Notes: a model not told the origin generated them from the sequence alone. DNA of 15,553 bases from Desulfobacteraceae bacterium 4572_19 (GCA_002084385.1 NBLS01000055.1:1-15553); one strand, 5' to 3'. Numbered from the stretch's first letter, positions 7,155 to 14,096 are shown. A program made the numbers and translations.

Positions 7155-8399
7155 ATGAGAATGTGTAAAACAACGAAAATGCTTAAAGCAACACTTTTTA
7201 CGACAATTATGTCATGTATCGCTGTCTTTTTTGTATGTGCTAATGTTAGTGCGGGTGAAGTTTATAAACTTGGTTTATCACTTGCGATTACAGGTCCCAC
7301 ATCCGATGCCGGAAACCCATATTCAAAAGGCGTTGAAGATTATTTTCAGTATGTAAATGATACAAAAGTGTTAGGTGATGACAAAATTGAATGTATGATA
7401 AGAGATGATCAATATAAAACTGCCGTTACCAAACGTAATTTTGAGGATTTCCTTGATCAGGATATTGTTCTTTATTTAAATTATTCCACAGGAAGTACCT
7501 TAGGATTAAAAAAAGATTTTGAAGAGGAGAAAATTGCTGTTATCCCTGCATCTTTTCATGCTGGAAATCTTATAGATTCCAATTATATTTTCCTTCCCAT
7601 AGCCTCATATTCAGAGCAAATGCTCGGGTTAGCAGAATATGTAGTTGCCAATAATAAAGGTGGAACTCCAAAAGTTGCACTGTTTGTTCATCCTTCAGCA
7701 TTTGGCAGAGGTCCTGTTGCAGATATAGAAAAAGCTGTTAAAGCAGGGTTGAAAATGGATATTGTGGAAGTTGTTGAACATGGAAAGGATCTTGATAATA
7801 CAGCCTTGCTAAAAAGACTTTCAGACAAGGGCGTTCAGTATGTTCTTATTCAGACAATCCAATCTCCTGTTGCAACACTTATCAAAGATGCAAATCGTCT
7901 TGGGCTTGCCGCTAAAACTTTTGGAGAAAAAGGTAAGATTACTTTTCTTGGAGCTCACTATACAGGTGGGAATGATTTGATTGCATTAGCCGGACCTGCA
8001 GCGGAAAATTTCTTCTGGACAACCGCATATAAGCTAACTTCGGAAAAGGGTGAAGGAACAACAGCACAGCTTGATCTTGCCAAGCGTTATGGCAGAAGTG
8101 ATAAATTTGCAAATTCCCATAATTATACAAACGGAATTATGGTGGCTCAAGTTGCAACCGAATTAATTAAACGTGCTAAAGCAAAAGGAAAAAAGATTAC
8201 AAAAGAAAATCTTTATGAAGAATTGCTTCTAATGAATGGAAAAAATGCTTTTACTCCAAATACAACCGTAGGTCCTGTAACATATTCCAAAAAAGATCAG
8301 GCAGGAGTTGATACTCTTCAACTTTACCGTGTAGTGGATGGTCAGTTTAAAGCAGTAGGAGAGCCTTTTACATCTATTTATATTGATAAAATTAAATAA
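7155..8399 (+). CDS. periplasmic substrate-binding protein of the liv-type importer
   Basis: Type 1 periplasmic binding protein (LivJ/LivK-like fold) of 414 residues. An extended signal peptide is visible, with a hydrophobic core around residues 13-30 and a likely cleavage after VSA (33). The mature protein begins GEVYKLGLSLAITGPTSDAG, typical for ligand contact in the first lobe. Family features follow, such as GVEDYFQYVND, IPASFHAGN and LGAHYTGGND. Length is normal and no gap is seen. A clear AAGGAG lies 8 nt before the ATG. The binding lobe has no obvious amino-acid (leucine) signature and the partner ligase suggests a carboxylic or aromatic acid ligand, which is inference. The last 12 nt are included in the tandem duplication that follows. 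Confidence 0.9.
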   Translation: MRMCKTTKMLKATLFTTIMSCIAVFFVCANVSAGEVYKLGLSLAITGPTSDAGNPYSKGVEDYFQYVNDTKVLGDDKIECMIRDDQYKTAVTKRNFEDFLDQDIVLYLNYSTGSTLGLKKDFEEEKIAVIPASFHAGNLIDSNYIFLPIASYSEQMLGLAEYVVANNKGGTPKVALFVHPSAFGRGPVADIEKAVKAGLKMDIVEVVEHGKDLDNTALLKRLSDKGVQYVLIQTIQSPVATLIKDANRLGLAAKTFGEKGKITFLGAHYTGGNDLIALAGPAAENFFWTTAYKLTSEKGEGTTAQLDLAKRYGRSDKFANSHNYTNGIMVAQVATELIKRAKAKGKKITKENLYEELLLMNGKNAFTPNTTVGPVTYSKKDQAGVDTLQLYRVVDGQFKAVGEPFTSIYIDKIK

Positions 8400-8519
8400 A
8401 ATTTACCATGACGGATAATACGTCATAAAAAAATGAAAGCCTTTATAATATAGAAAATTAAATAAAATTTACCATGACGGATAATACGTCATAAAAAAAT
8501 GAAAGCCTTTATAATATAG
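8388..8519. repeat. perfect 66-bp tandem duplication at the end of the binding-protein gene
   Basis: Bases 8388-8453 and 8454-8519 appear identical. The unit carries the last codons and stop of the binding-protein gene plus the first part of a family 2 two-hairpin repeat. Complete identity suggests a very recent duplication or an assembly artefact. Confidence 0.85.
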
Positions 8520-8543
8520 TTTTTTTAAGGGCTTTCATATAAA
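8474..8543. repeat. two-hairpin repeat, family 2, complete copy after the binding-protein gene
   Basis: First stem ATGACG / CGTCAT (6 bp, perfect). The second stem is ATGAAAGCC (8499-8507) with GGCTTTCAT (8530-8538), perfect. A truncated twin (8408-8453) precedes it because of the 66-bp duplication. The rest of the 8400-8587 spacer contains only a TTCGTGAAC fragment similar to the livH-livM insert end. Confidence 0.6.
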
Positions 8544-8587
8544 TTATATACCATTCGTGAACACTTATAGCGCTGGAATTGCTGAAT

Positions 8588-9368
8588 ATGAAAGAATTGA
8601 ATAATACAAATGCTCTTCTTGAAGTCAATAATATTGAAGTAGTTTATAACGATATTATTCAAGTACTTCGTGGTGGGTACAAATGGAGCTGGAAAAACAA
8701 CGACATTACGTGCAATCAGTGGATTATTAAAACCTGAAAATGGTTTTATCCGTGATGGATTTATTAGATTTCAAGATTCAGATATTACTAATCTAATGGG
8801 AACCCATGTTGTAAAAAAAGGTGCTGTTATGGTTCCTGAGGGAAGAAGGGTTTTTAAACATTTAACTGTTGATGAAAATGTCAGGGTAGGTTCTATTACA
8901 CGACAGGATGGGGCTTTACAGATAAAAAAAGATATTGAAAAGATGTATGATCATTTTCCACGTCTTTCTGATATTACAAACAGATTAGCAGGATATTGTT
9001 CCGGTGGTGAGCAGCAGATGATAGCCATTGCAAGGGCTCTTATGGCAGCTCCAAAAATGCTAATGTTAGATGAACCCTCCCTTGGTATTGCTCCTCTTTT
9101 GACCAAAGAAATTTTTCAAAATATAAAACAGATTAATACTGAAATGGATACAACTATTTTAATTGTTGAGCAAAATGCAAAAATAGCTTTTGATATTTCA
9201 GATTATGCATATATTATGGAATCTGGAAAAATTGTTCTGGAAGGCCCTGCTGATGAGTTACAAAATAATCCTGATGTAAAGGAGTTTTATATGGGAATAA
9301 CCCAGGGCGGTGGCAGAAAGTCTTTTAAAAATGTTAAGTCATATAAAAGGCGTAAACGTTGGATGTAA
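8588..9368 (+). pseudogene. livF: ABC transporter ATPase, LivF type, frame broken by an internal deletion
   Basis: Second ATPase of the importer. The first frame from ATG 8588 encodes a normal LivF start (LLEVNNIEVVYNDIIQVLRG). At about 8670-8678 the frame changes and the next recognisable block is VGTNGAGKTTTLRAISGLL, the Walker A region. In the family LRG and the Walker A glycine are separated by about 14-16 residues (the strand VSLxVxxGxIVALL), so a short segment of about 40-45 bp has gone, with a frame change. The remainder is well preserved: VPEGRRVFKHLTVDEN, CSGGEQQMIAIARAL, MLMLDEPSLGIAP, and EQNAKIAFDISDYAYIMESG. Translation from 8588 stops soon after the scar; a GTG at 8670 would give a 232-residue fragment lacking strand 1. 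No full-length LivF is expected unless a frameshift or editing restores it. Confidence 0.85.
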
Positions 9369-9372
9369 AAAT

Positions 9373-9482
9373 TTAGGGTTTACCAAACAATAAACTGTAT
9401 TTATTGAATGTTGAGGAGTTTGGCTTAAAGCTATGAATATCAGCGTTTAAGAAGTAGAAGTCATTTTTTGGTTGGTCTTTAA
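9373..9482. repeat. terminal-inverted-repeat element, family 1, copy 3 (no core)
   Basis: The left arm starts TTAGGGTTTACCAAACAATA and continues with a stretch like that after 521 in copy 1. The right arm (about 9436-9482) closely matches the reverse complement of the left arm of copy 2 at 10545. The inner hairpin and 25-bp core are missing. It starts a few bases after the livF stop and fills the spacer before the stress protein gene. Confidence 0.55.
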
Positions 9483-9511
9483 TTAAAGATTTCACTGCAA
9501 AGGAGAGGTAA

Positions 9512-9916
9512 ATGAAAATATTGGTGGGGTATAACGGAACTATAATTGCAAAAATTGCTTTAGAGCAGGCCGTTACATTTGCAAAAATATTTAAAGCATC
9601 AATTCTTGTAGTAACATCAACAACCGGAGGAAGTGGAGAGACATCCAAGCAACTTGATAAATCAAGAACAGGACTTGATTTTGCGAAAAAATATCTGGAA
9701 AAAAAAGATGTGGCTGGTGAACTCCACGAACTTGCAAGGGGGTTATCTCCAGGTGAAGATATTGTAAAATTTGCAAAAGATAATGAAGTTGATCAAATAT
9801 TTGTAGGAATTGAAAAAAGATCTAAAACACGAAAGTTGTTTATGGGTTCTACTGCCCAGTATGTAATTCTTAAGGCACACTGTCCGGTCATTACTGTGAA
9901 TAGCAATTCTATGTAA
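9512..9916 (+). CDS. universal stress protein, UspA family
   Basis: Small cytoplasmic single-domain protein of 134 residues with the Usp alpha/beta fold. It starts MKILVGYNG, contains RGLSPGEDIVKFAKDNEVDQIFVGI, and has the nucleotide-binding-type motif GIEKRSKTRKLFMGSTAQYVI (G then GSTA). It ends in the family strand HCPVITV. The nucleotide motif suggests an ATP-binding member. A strong ribosome-binding site AAGGAGAGG precedes the ATG. It is separated from livF by a repeat element and faces the cold-shock gene, so it is probably transcribed separately. Its physiological trigger cannot be read from sequence. Confidence 0.9.
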   Translation: MKILVGYNGTIIAKIALEQAVTFAKIFKASILVVTSTTGGSGETSKQLDKSRTGLDFAKKYLEKKDVAGELHELARGLSPGEDIVKFAKDNEVDQIFVGIEKRSKTRKLFMGSTAQYVILKAHCPVITVNSNSM

Positions 9917-9938
9917 ATCTTGCTTGGGAGCGAATGCC

Positions 9939-9974
9939 AAAAAAAAAGGTGTTCCAAATAAATTTGGAACACCT
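9939..9974 (-). terminator. rho-independent terminator of the cold-shock gene
   Basis: A perfect 12-bp stem AGGTGTTCCAAA (9947-9958) / TTTGGAACACCT (9963-9974) with loop TAAA. On the minus strand it is followed by nine T residues (9939-9947 as A on plus), the classic terminator layout. For the plus-strand stress protein gene there is no U-tract, so it would be weak in that direction. Confidence 0.85.
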
Positions 9975-9996
9975 CTACTTTCTTTAGTAAGCTTAG

Positions 9997-10197
9997 CTAT
10001 ACTACAGTTACATTAACCGCTGCAGGACCTTTTTGCCCTTGCTCAATGTCAAATGTAACTCTATCTCCTTCATTGAGAGACTTAAAACCTGATGAATTAA
10101 TACCTGAATGATGAACAAATACATCTGATCCACTTTCCTGCTCGATGAACCCAAAACCTTTTTGATCACTAAACCATTTAACAATACCCTCTGCCAT
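9997..10197 (-). CDS. cold-shock domain protein, CspA family
   Basis: Single-stranded nucleic-acid-binding protein of 66 residues, normal for the family. It begins MAEGIVKWF and shows RNP1 KGFGFIEQ (about residues 13-20) and RNP2 VFVHHS (about 26-31). It would act as an RNA chaperone in the cytoplasm. AGGAG lies about 8 nt upstream of the ATG. It has its own promoter with a leader of about 110 nt and a strong terminator, so it is a monocistronic unit. The long leader fits cold-shock genes, where the 5' UTR often contributes to regulation; I cannot say whether this copy is cold-induced. Confidence 0.95.
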   Translation of the reverse strand: MAEGIVKWFSDQKGFGFIEQESGSDVFVHHSGINSSGFKSLNEGDRVTFDIEQGQKGPAAVNVTVV

Positions 10198-10314
10198 GTG
10201 CCATTCTCCTTTTGTAAAAAAAAATCTAATGGTTCCGCATTTTAAGAATGTTTTTGCCGTAGTGACAAATACCTTTTCTTAAAGCCGAAACCTGTAACTT
10301 ATTACCTGCTGACT

Positions 10315-10343
10315 ACTATAAAGTGTTTTTTTTGATAAAGCAA
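10315..10343 (-). promoter_or_regulatory. sigma70-like promoter of the cold-shock gene
   Basis: Read on the minus strand, TTGCTT (10343-10338) and TATAGT (10320-10315) are spaced by 17 bp. This places the transcript start near 10308 and gives a leader of about 110 nt. Confidence 0.5.
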
Positions 10344-10513
10344 TGTTTTTTTTTATTTTTATTAAAATAATATTTAATAATGATATTTTATCGAATTTAC
10401 AGGGGTAATTTTTAATTTATTTATGTATAATAGTGAAAAAGAGAGCTTCCATTAAGGGTGAGTAAGAGATTATTTCACAACTTCGTAGGTTCATGCCCTC
10501 TTTTTTATAGACC

Positions 10514-10543
10514 ATCACATAAATAATTTCACTGTGTTGTACG
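10514..10543. repeat. left end of family 3 element
   Basis: ATCACATAAATAATTTCAC (10514-10532) followed by TGTGTTGTACG matches the left end and adjacent interior of the element at 4614. A right end is not found, and a family 1 element begins right after it at 10545, which suggests one element inserted into or replaced the other. Upstream, 10344-10513 shows no gene. Confidence 0.4.
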
Positions 10544-10544
10544 C

Positions 10545-10665
10545 TTAGGGCTCGCAAAAAAATAACTTGTACTTCTTAAACGCTGATATATCTAATTGGA
10601 TTACGTTGTGAAAGCTCAAAATACGATAGTATTCCTACGCTTTCTACGAATTTACAAAAAGGTTT
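10545..10665. repeat. terminal-inverted-repeat element, family 1, copy 2 with inverted core
   Basis: The left arm starts TTAGGGCTCGCAAAAAAATA; the inner arm GTTGTGAAAG (10605-10614) encloses a 25-bp core (10615-10639), closed by CTTTC. The core equals the reverse complement of the copy 1 core at 571-595 at 24 of 25 positions, although the left inner arm is in the same orientation. The right end has diverged and abuts the stop codon of nikO. Confidence 0.55.
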
Positions 10666-10666
10666 A

Positions 10667-11419
10667 CTATTTACTTGCATCATGATGCTTATGAGGTTGT
10701 TCTCCATATTTATGACCGTGTATATGTTGGTGTATATGAAGTTTTTCGTCAGTTATAATTTTTCCTTTTTCCATTGTATATAGATGGTGGGATACGGCAC
10801 TTATAAAATCAAATTCATGGGATATTACAATATATGAAAGGTCAAGTTTTGTTAATATTTCAATAAGTCGTTCCTTGGTGTTAATATCAAGGCCGGTAGT
10901 TGGTTCGTCAAGAAGTAAAATTTCAGGCTGCATGGCAAGAACCGAGGCAAGGGATACAAGTCTTTTTTCACCTCCGGAAAGTTTAAATGTAATTCTATTT
11001 TCAAAACCATTAAGACCAAGAAGATCAAGTGTCTCATGTGAAATATCAACGGCTTCTTTTTTAGATTTCCCAAGATTTAAAGGACCAAATGCCACATCTT
11101 CTATTACTGTAGGACAAAATAGCTGATCGTCAGCATCCTGAAAAAGAAAGCCGATTTTTTTACGAACACTCCTAAAATCTTTTTCTGTATCCACCTTGTT
11201 CCCATAAATATTTATTTGACCGCAACGAGGTTTTAAAAGACCCATAATAATATGAAAGAGTGTTGTTTTACCACTTCCATTTGGAGCAATAAGCCCCAGA
11301 TGGTCGCCTTGGTAAAATTTCAATGTAAGATTATCAAGAACATTATTACTGCTTCCCGGATAGCTGTATGAAATTTTTTCAAGATCAATTAACAGTTTTT
11401 TATGTATTTTTATCTCCAT
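10667..11419 (-). CDS. nikO: nickel ECF transporter ATPase, NikO/CbiO type
   Basis: Cytoplasmic ATPase of 250 residues. Walker A is APNGSGKTT (45-53, K51), the Q-loop FQDADDQLF near 93-101 is characteristic of energy-coupling-factor ATPases, the signature is LSGGEKRL near 147-154, Walker B is ILLLDEP (167-173), and the H-loop His is 201. The tail from about 228 to 246 holds eight histidines (HIHQHIHGH and HKHH), common in nickel/cobalt proteins and plausible for metal sensing or storage. Its start overlaps the end of nikQ by 10 bp (ATGGAGATAA), so the genes are coupled. Unlike nikM and nikQ it is intact. Nickel rather than cobalt is inferred from the nikK and nikL partners. Confidence 0.92.
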   Translation of the reverse strand: MEIKIHKKLLIDLEKISYSYPGSSNNVLDNLTLKFYQGDHLGLIAPNGSGKTTLFHIIMGLLKPRCGQINIYGNKVDTEKDFRSVRKKIGFLFQDADDQLFCPTVIEDVAFGPLNLGKSKKEAVDISHETLDLLGLNGFENRITFKLSGGEKRLVSLASVLAMQPEILLLDEPTTGLDINTKERLIEILTKLDLSYIVISHEFDFISAVSHHLYTMEKGKIITDEKLHIHQHIHGHKYGEQPHKHHDASK

Positions 11420-11930
11420 ACTATTAGTTTACCCTCTGGTATTATGGTTAATATAATAAAAATAATAATAACAGTTATCATAAATAGGGAAAAATAATAG
11501 GCTTTACTGTTAACTGTAAACTCTTGCAGGCAGTAAAATTTTCCATTAAACCCTCTGCATTTCATTGCATTAAAAACTCTTTGTGCTCTCAGAGATGCCC
11601 TAACAAAAAGCATACCCACAAGGTATGCATAGGTTTTATATGAGTGGATATTTGTTCCCGGTGTAAAACCTCTGATTTTTGCGGCAGTTACCAATCGTTG
11701 GTATTCTTGATTTATAACAAATATGTATCTGTAATTAAAAAGAAGAAGATGAACAAGTTTTGGAGGCATTTTAAGCTTTGCAAGTGAATATCCAAGGGTT
11801 GAAACCGGCATTGTTGCAACAAGAGCGAGAGTGCAATAGTTATAGAAAAAATTGTTGCAAACACTATTCTGATTCTGGGGTCAGTATGGTGAATAAATGA
11901 TTTTCCTTCAGCAAAAGGTTCATATATCAT
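11410..11930 (-). pseudogene. nikQ: nickel ECF transporter transmembrane protein NikQ/CbiQ, frame broken by an internal deletion
   Basis: The N-terminal fragment from ATG 11930 reads MIYEPFAEGKSFIHHTDPRI and continues to SITIALS, the normal start of EcfT/CbiQ proteins. Near 11821-11832 the frame changes and the sequence resumes as LALVATMPVSTLGYSLAKLK, then PKLVHLLLFNYRYIFVI and a region with AAKIRGF and MKCRGF. Those Ala-Arg-Gly-type motifs are the coupling helices that contact the ATPase. The family is about 250 residues, and by expectation some 85-90 residues (several membrane segments) are missing. Both fragments are otherwise clean. The start overlaps the nikL stop by 11 bp. A 133-residue C-terminal fragment could start at the ATG near 11811. 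Functional EcfT is not expected as written. Confidence 0.85.
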
Positions 11931-12708
11931 GGTTTCGATCCTTTTGTTGTTTTTTTCGGCTGTTAAAATACACTGCAATTCCCACAAGTCCAAAAATATA
12001 ACCTATTGCCCCCATAATATCTCTAATTGAAGTTGTTTGATTTGTATCTGCGAGCATTTTAATAATAGTATTTAATTTTTTATCTATAGCTTTTTCAATC
12101 ACTGCCTCTATATCAGAAGGCATGCTAACATATGGAGGAGTATGAGAATTAACGGGTGCTTTACCCAGATTATCAATTAACTCTGTTTGTGGAGAATATG
12201 TTTGTGAAGAGTTTGCTTGTGAAGATTTTGTTTGTAAAGATTTTGTTTGTAAAGATTTTGTTTGTGAAGATTTTGTTTGTGAAGATTTTGTTTGTGAAGA
12301 TTTTGTTTGTGAAGAGTCTGTTTGTGAAGAGTCTGTTTGTAAAAAATCTGCTTGAGGCGTATTTTTGCAAGAAGCCGTAATTTCATTTTCGTTTAATATC
12401 CACTGGGCACGATGACCCATCCCGGCTGATAATACAATTTTTAAAGTTTTATTTCTAAGTGTTGGGAATGAAAATAATCCTTTATTATCTGTTTTGCCCT
12501 TAACAAGTATTGTATCATCTGCACCGTAAACAGTAATCTGTGCATTTATTGCTTTTTTTCCTCCACTAAATTTACTTTGGGTATAAATAGTATCTCCTTC
12601 AACCCATGCAAAGACTGTTACCTTATGGGCATGGACTGCTGTTATAAAAAAAATATGTGATATGATAATTGTTATAAATAAAATATTTGTTTTTTTCATT
12701 ATATACAT
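11920..12708 (-). CDS. nikL: nickel transporter accessory protein NikL, with a repeat-expanded linker
   Basis: Accessory subunit of 262 residues of a Ni-type ECF transporter. The signal peptide is likely cut after VHA (27), leaving an N-terminal HKV with a potential metal-binding His. It is followed by a periplasmic beta-rich domain (TVFAWVEGDTIYTQSKFSGG, and IVLSAGMGHRAQW). Then comes a linker of eleven pentapeptides of the SQTKS type (about 123-176), a short helical stretch (IEAVIEKAIDKKL), a C-terminal membrane segment (GAIGYIFGLVGIAVYF, 233-248) and a basic end. The domain order fits the NikL family; the pentapeptide tract is unusual. The ATG at 12708 (AAGGG 12 nt upstream) or the ATG at 12699 (MKKTN) may be used; the latter gives the cleaner signal peptide. 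It follows nikM closely and overlaps nikQ. Confidence 0.85.
   Translation of the reverse strand: MYIMKKTNILFITIIISHIFFITAVHAHKVTVFAWVEGDTIYTQSKFSGGKKAINAQITVYGADDTILVKGKTDNKGLFSFPTLRNKTLKIVLSAGMGHRAQWILNENEITASCKNTPQADFLQTDSSQTDSSQTKSSQTKSSQTKSSQTKSLQTKSLQTKSSQANSSQTYSPQTELIDNLGKAPVNSHTPPYVSMPSDIEAVIEKAIDKKLNTIIKMLADTNQTTSIRDIMGAIGYIFGLVGIAVYFNSRKKQQKDRNHDI
12185..12349. repeat. 15-bp in-frame tandem repeat within nikL
   Basis: Eleven contiguous 15-bp units, plus-strand type GTTTGTGAAGATTTT, run without interruption. Three adjacent units (12260-12304) are identical and the outer ones carry substitutions. Each unit adds one pentapeptide to NikL, so length change by slippage keeps the frame. 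Three other reading frames also stay open across the tract, which is a consequence of the repeat and not evidence of genes. Confidence 0.95.
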
Positions 12709-12723
12709 AGGTTACATGTACCC

Positions 12724-13198
12724 TTATTTTATTCCCAATAAAACCGGATGCACTTTTTGTAAAAATCCAATGCAAAAGGCAGTAATAATTCCTTCAATTA
12801 TCATTACAGGGAAATTTGCTGTTATAATTAATGATGCAATTTCCAAAAAACTTTCTTCAGTAAATACAAGTGCCACTGCAAGCAGGACAGCTGCAAGAAA
12901 AACTGATAAAAATCCGCAGGCAAAAGCTGATACAGTAGCAATTTTACCTTTTCTTTTTATAAACGGAGCAAAGAGAAAATAACAAATAACAGCAGGAACT
13001 GCCATGATTACTGTATTTACTCCAAGAGCTGTTATGCCTCCAAATTGGAAAAACAAAGATTGAAGAATTAGATAGTATTCCCACTTGGGCTATCCTGTCA
13101 TAATCCATTTTTTTTAGACCAATTGCAGTTCCGACTCCGGCAAGAATTCCTCCTGATAACAGAACTTGCCCTGATAATACACCCTCTGAAATATGCAT
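12724..13198 (-). pseudogene. nikM: nickel ECF substrate-binding membrane protein NikM/CbiM, frame broken by an internal deletion
   Basis: Substrate-specific (S) membrane subunit. The N-terminus MHISEGVLSG at 13198 is diagnostic: in this family Met1 and His2 bind the metal. The first frame continues to MDYDRIAQVGILS. Near 13066-13078 the frame changes, and the family sequence resumes as LILQSLFFQFGGITALGVNT with GVNTVIMAVPAVICY and later membrane helices to the end. About 50 residues of the family are missing, an interval expected to include the second conserved metal-binding histidine. Both fragments are otherwise clean. AAGG lies about 5 nt before the ATG. As written the nickel-binding subunit would be truncated, which would disable the whole transporter. 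Confidence 0.85.
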
Positions 13199-13221
13199 AA
13201 CAACCTTACAAATAACGATAA

Positions 13222-13260
13222 TGTAGGGGCAAACCCTTGACCCTTGTGGTTGCCCCTTTA
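13222..13260. repeat. REP-like hairpin between nikK and nikM
   Basis: GGGGCAA (13226-13232) pairs with TTGCCCC (13250-13256), extended by inner CC/GG with one bulged base. The loop includes CCCTTGACCCTTGTGG. The G+C content is far above the surroundings, suggesting an imported repeat. It resembles the GGGGCAACC-type repetitive hairpins seen dispersed in many environmental bacterial genomes. It could also attenuate transcription between nikK and nikM. Confidence 0.6.
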
Positions 13261-13313
13261 TTAGTGTAAAAAAACTATCATAAAATTTAAACAAGATACT
13301 AATGGGCTATATA

Positions 13314-14096
13314 TTACATCCCCCATTTTTGGAATTTCACCCAGATTACAGCACCAAGCTCAACATCTTTTTCTTCACCGGATTTAAGCTTAAGTTTAAA
13401 ATCAGCTTCGTTAAGAGCTGCAAATCCCCACCATCCGGCTTTTGGGGCGGCATAAGTGAAAACACCATTTTTATCAGCTTTTATTGTCTGGGTTACCATA
13501 TAATCTGTGGGGGCTTTAGCCTTGCCATCTTCGTTATAATACTCAACTTCAACTTCGGCAAATGGAACAGTTTTACCATTTAGTTTAACAATACCTTGAA
13601 ATACGTTTCCTGCATAAAGACCGAATGGTTTTGATAAGGGGACGATTTCAGTTTTAAGACCTATTTCCCTATCCCAATTTTCATCATCGCCAAACGCAGT
13701 TACATACGTTTTAGTATAGTGAATGATAAAACAATCTTCTGCAGGTTCCCAGTAGGGTTCAGGTTCCATATAGAAAATATACACACCCGGTTTTTTAACC
13801 TTATAGTTAATCTTCCAGGATGGGTTATTCATAATTTCGGTTTTGCCCACCTGTTTTGACTTATTAAGGTTAATTTTTTCACCATTTGCAACTATACCCA
13901 AAAATTTTGGTTTTACAAGTTCCATTCCAACACCTTCAAATGGATGGGAAAATGAAGCATCGACAGTTACAGTTTTACTGTCGTTTTGCATAACCATAGA
14001 GTCTGATGGGATTAACATACCGAAATGAGCCGTGACGGGAACTGCAAGAACCATAAAAAACAAGAAAATAAGTACTGCATGGAAAAATTTTTTCAT
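13314..14096 (-). CDS. nikK: nickel transporter accessory periplasmic protein, NikK/DUF4198 type
   Basis: Secreted protein of 260 residues, first gene of the nickel operon. The signal peptide is likely cut after VTA (23), leaving an N-terminal His (HFGMLIPSD) that could bind metal. The body is the beta-sandwich of the DUF4198/NikK family: [73 protein letters not shown], and the ending GAVIWVKF. It is complete, with GGAGGA about 5 nt before the ATG. Its presence, together with nikL, points to nickel rather than cobalt as substrate (family knowledge from comparative genomics of Ni/Co transporters). I see no convincing NikR operator in the 400-bp upstream spacer. Confidence 0.85.
   Translation of the reverse strand: MKKFFHAVLIFLFFMVLAVPVTAHFGMLIPSDSMVMQNDSKTVTVDASFSHPFEGVGMELVKPKFLGIVANGEKINLNKSKQVGKTEIMNNPSWKINYKVKKPGVYIFYMEPEPYWEPAEDCFIIHYTKTYVTAFGDDENWDREIGLKTEIVPLSKPFGLYAGNVFQGIVKLNGKTVPFAEVEVEYYNEDGKAKAPTDYMVTQTIKADKNGVFTYAAPKAGWWGFAALNEADFKLKLKSGEEKDVELGAVIWVKFQKWGM

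Noticed and set aside
426..8543. Family 2 hairpins as ordinary intrinsic terminators
   Set aside because: They lie both upstream and downstream of genes, occur in tandem, and lack a consistent U-tract directly after the stem; a dispersed repeat fits better.
12185..12349. Possible CRISPR array
   Set aside because: The 15-bp units are contiguous with no spacers and encode an in-frame protein repeat; no cas genes are present.
12156..12386. Several overlapping open frames on both strands across the nikL repeat tract
   Set aside because: They are open only because the 15-bp unit has no stop in those frames; their products are simple repeats. The real gene is nikL.
12724..13198. Programmed ribosomal frameshifting to restore nikM, and likewise the other broken genes
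   Set aside because: A whole conserved block is missing at each scar, so shifting frame alone cannot restore the protein; no slippery heptamer with a following structure was evident.
10667..14096. Cobalt (cobalamin-linked) rather than nickel transporter
   Set aside because: NikK and NikL accessory genes replace the CbiN gene expected in cobalt systems, and no cobalamin riboswitch-like leader was seen before nikK. This stays an inference from context.
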